IMG/VR virus record: IMGVR_UViG_3300035701_000162
Location: 1-33,375 of that record
DNA from: a virus
Reading direction: 5' to 3' (one strand)
Length of the DNA stretch: 33,375 nt
Part shown: piece by piece, positions 32,033-33,375 of the stretch
Numbering within the stretch: position 1 is the first letter of the stretch
Layout of the letters: the number at the start of each line of letters is the position of its first letter
Notes under the pieces: generated by a model
Databases searched by the model: none
Seen by the model: only the letters and a program-made list of their open reading frames with translations
What the model was told of the DNA's origin: nothing
Translations under genes and position numbers: made by a program

Positions 32033-32143
32033 ATGCCTAATGAGCAGCCGAATGGTGGCGAGAGTCACGAGAAGGACCTAAAAAAACAGTGTGTAGTTAT
32101 TAACATTTATTGCGGCGATTGCTGCGAAAAACCCAAGAAATAA
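32033..32143 (+). CDS. Small Cys-rich protein, partial paralogue of next gene
   Basis: 36 residues from ATG 32033, preceded by AAAGGAGG at a good distance; ATG 31991 would give 50 residues but lacks a good ribosome binding site. Its C-terminus, CVVINIYCGDCCEKPKK, resembles CGVVNFYCCDDKKP at the start of the next gene, so it seems to be a duplicated N-terminal module. Cysteines could bind metal. Confidence 0.5.
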   Translation: MPNEQPNGGESHEKDLKKQCVVINIYCGDCCEKPKK

Positions 32144-32163
32144 TCTTGGGGAAGGAGTTTAAA

Positions 32164-32778
32164 ATGGAACATATGGAAGAAAAAAAAGGGCCTTGTGGCG
32201 TTGTTAATTTTTACTGTTGCGACGATAAAAAACCTCCGCACCCTCCTCATCCTGAGTGCGACATGTGCTGCGACCCATGCAAAGCGAATAAGCACGGCAT
32301 GTCCTTCGTTGCGCCTCTTGGTACGCAGGTCATCTCGCCGGTTGGCGTAGAGGTTCCTATCCACCTTCTCTACAACCCAGCTGGTAGCGGAAAGAACTTG
32401 TATATCTATAGTCGCCTCGCACTGACTCATGGATCGGACGATAATGGAGCCATCTTCAAGTACTACTTCGACCCGCAGCTGGCCCAGCCTGGAGTCGCTG
32501 CTTCCGTGGTCTGCATGAACATGCAATCCCCGGCATTCCCGGCGTCTATGGCGCAAGCCTACAGCATGCCTGGAGTGAATGTATCGGGAATGCTTATCGA
32601 TGGTATTACTGTTGCGGTGGATGAGAGTGAGCTTAAGGGTCAAATCATCCTCGGTGAGGGCCATTGGCTCCTTGTGACCGCGCGGGTGAATGCAGAAAAC
32701 GTGTCGTGCGGCTCGGGCCTCTATTTTATTGAGTGCCCCGTCCTAATGCCGCCAAACGGCACGCCTCCTGTAGCGTAA
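32164..32778 (+). CDS. Virion protein of the NPAGSGK family with Cys-rich N-terminus
   Basis: 204 residues from ATG 32164 (AAGGAG upstream). Residues 1-45 are Cys, Pro and His rich (VVNFYCCDDKKPPHPPHP, then CDMCCDPCK), perhaps a metal-binding tag. The remainder is homologous to the gene at 12915: LYNPAGSGKNLYIYSRLALT and a terminal SGLYFIECP. A capsid decoration protein is likely because it follows the capsid gene. Confidence 0.55.
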   Translation: MEHMEEKKGPCGVVNFYCCDDKKPPHPPHPECDMCCDPCKANKHGMSFVAPLGTQVISPVGVEVPIHLLYNPAGSGKNLYIYSRLALTHGSDDNGAIFKYYFDPQLAQPGVAASVVCMNMQSPAFPASMAQAYSMPGVNVSGMLIDGITVAVDESELKGQIILGEGHWLLVTARVNAENVSCGSGLYFIECPVLMPPNGTPPVA

Positions 32779-32786
32779 CCATAAGA

Positions 32787-32824
32787 CCCATGATGACGCT
32801 CTGAAGTCTGCGCGTCATCATGGG
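32787..32824 (+). terminator. Perfect 13-bp intergenic hairpin
   Basis: CCCATGATGACGC (32787-32799) and GCGTCATCATGGG (32812-32824) are exact reverse complements around 12 bases. No T tract follows. It separates two virion genes; a processing or stabilising hairpin is as likely as a terminator. Confidence 0.55.
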
Positions 32825-32846
32825 CACCATTTAGAGGAGGCTAGCA

Positions 32847-33173
32847 GTGAGAAATGAAAATATCATTCCCCTTAACCTCGTGAACACATCCGTGGGTGCC
32901 ACCTCCCTACCTATTCAGCTTTTCTTTTTAAGCGTACTATCGGTCCAAGTTGTGTCCACTGGCAACTTAGCAGGCAGGATAGAGATCAGCGTGTCAAATG
33001 ACAGCTTAAACTGGGCGGTAAGTAATGCGTTCCCTGATATGAACCTAGTAGTGAATGGAACCGCGATTCTTAATGCAAATACGGAATCGGCGTTTGCCTA
33101 TATTCGGTTTGTTTTTGTTAGAACGGGCGGAACGGGTAACTGTAAACTTATTTTTAACGGAAAGGGTGGCTGA
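32847..33173 (+). CDS. Small beta-sandwich virion protein (SxDxxNW family)
   Basis: 108 residues from GTG 32847, with GAGGAGG upstream. GRIEISVSNDSLNW carries the motif shared with the gene at 9873 and the next gene. Probably a capsid decoration protein; beta-rich, no signal peptide. Confidence 0.6.
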   Translation: MRNENIIPLNLVNTSVGATSLPIQLFFLSVLSVQVVSTGNLAGRIEISVSNDSLNWAVSNAFPDMNLVVNGTAILNANTESAFAYIRFVFVRTGGTGNCKLIFNGKGG

Positions 33174-33174
33174 G

Positions 33175-33375
33175 ATGCGCAATATCAACGAAGTAATCCT
33201 CCAAGCTACCAACATCTCTGTGGATACAACTGGACCAGGTTATAAGCTAGACAACCTTTTAATTATAGCAGTGCAAGCCACCTCCACAGGCACCCTGGAT
33301 GGAGTGGTAGAGTTCCAACTCTCAAACGACGGAGTTAATTGGGCGGGGAGTAACAACTTTACCGATATCCCTTTA
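33175..33375 (+). CDS. Small beta-sandwich virion protein, 3' truncated
   Basis: The first 67 residues are visible from ATG 33175; the gene runs off the window. GVVEFQLSNDGVNWAGSNNF aligns with the corresponding part of the preceding gene (GRIEISVSNDSLNWAVSNAF), so these are tandem paralogues. One base separates its ATG from the upstream TGA; AAAGGGTGG serves as ribosome binding site. Confidence 0.6.
   Translation, partial: MRNINEVILQATNISVDTTGPGYKLDNLLIIAVQATSTGTLDGVVEFQLSNDGVNWAGSNNFTDIPL

Noticed and set aside
1-33375. tRNA genes, integrase and endolysin
   Set aside because: I looked for cloverleaf-type arms and for tyrosine/serine recombinase or muralytic enzyme motifs and saw none I could support; divergent or unread examples remain possible.

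Overview
The window is almost entirely a tailed-phage genome, best read as a podovirus-like phage (portal, scaffold, capsid, large ejection-type proteins; no sheath, tape-measure or tail-assembly chaperone genes seen). It also carries a ParA ATPase and an iteron-bearing Rep-like gene, and no integrase was found, so it probably persists as a plasmid (a phage-plasmid). A candidate lipoprotein and spanin-like genes suggest a Gram-negative host; the sequence alone does not name it. TAA, TAG and TGA all act as normal stops.

Layout. 1-13466 (+): late tail and virion genes: an adaptor-like protein (cut by the window edge), a large nozzle-like protein, three ejection-type proteins and a run of small beta-rich surface proteins, two of them a tandem paralogous pair. 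13466-14122 (+): a DUF1064-type nuclease and a lipoprotein. 15927-13975 (-): an opposing operon of eight small, mostly overlapping genes, including a membrane/coiled-coil protein and two membrane micropeptides too short for normal ORF calling. 16057-19617 (+): early genes, with a structured leader RNA, a ribbon-helix-helix-like regulator, a RecE-type exonuclease and a Sak4-like recombinase. 19632-21916 (+): terminator, operator/promoter, parA and rep, with about 20 short helically phased iterons inside rep. 21917-22243: a structured non-coding stretch. 22244-28322 (+): small genes, large terminase and portal. 29167-28319 (-): a three-gene inserted operon ending in a CsrA-like gene. 29307-33375 (+): scaffold, major capsid protein and small decoration-type proteins.

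The most unusual locus is the major capsid gene (30282-31869). It is interrupted by a 247-nt group I intron with no homing endonuclease; the P1 and P10 guide pairings fix both splice sites exactly and restore the capsid frame. After that splice, the first exon still has a 48-nt in-frame segment starting with a TAA stop, containing a second TAA, and folded into three consecutive hairpins; the first TAA lies in the loop of the first hairpin. This resembles a T4 gene 60-type translational bypass element, although no perfectly matched take-off/landing codon pair after the stop is evident.

The module order (terminase-portal-scaffold-capsid-decoration at the right end, adaptor-tail-ejection at the left) suggests a circular genome or map cut between decoration and adaptor genes, so the window's right end probably leads back toward its left end.
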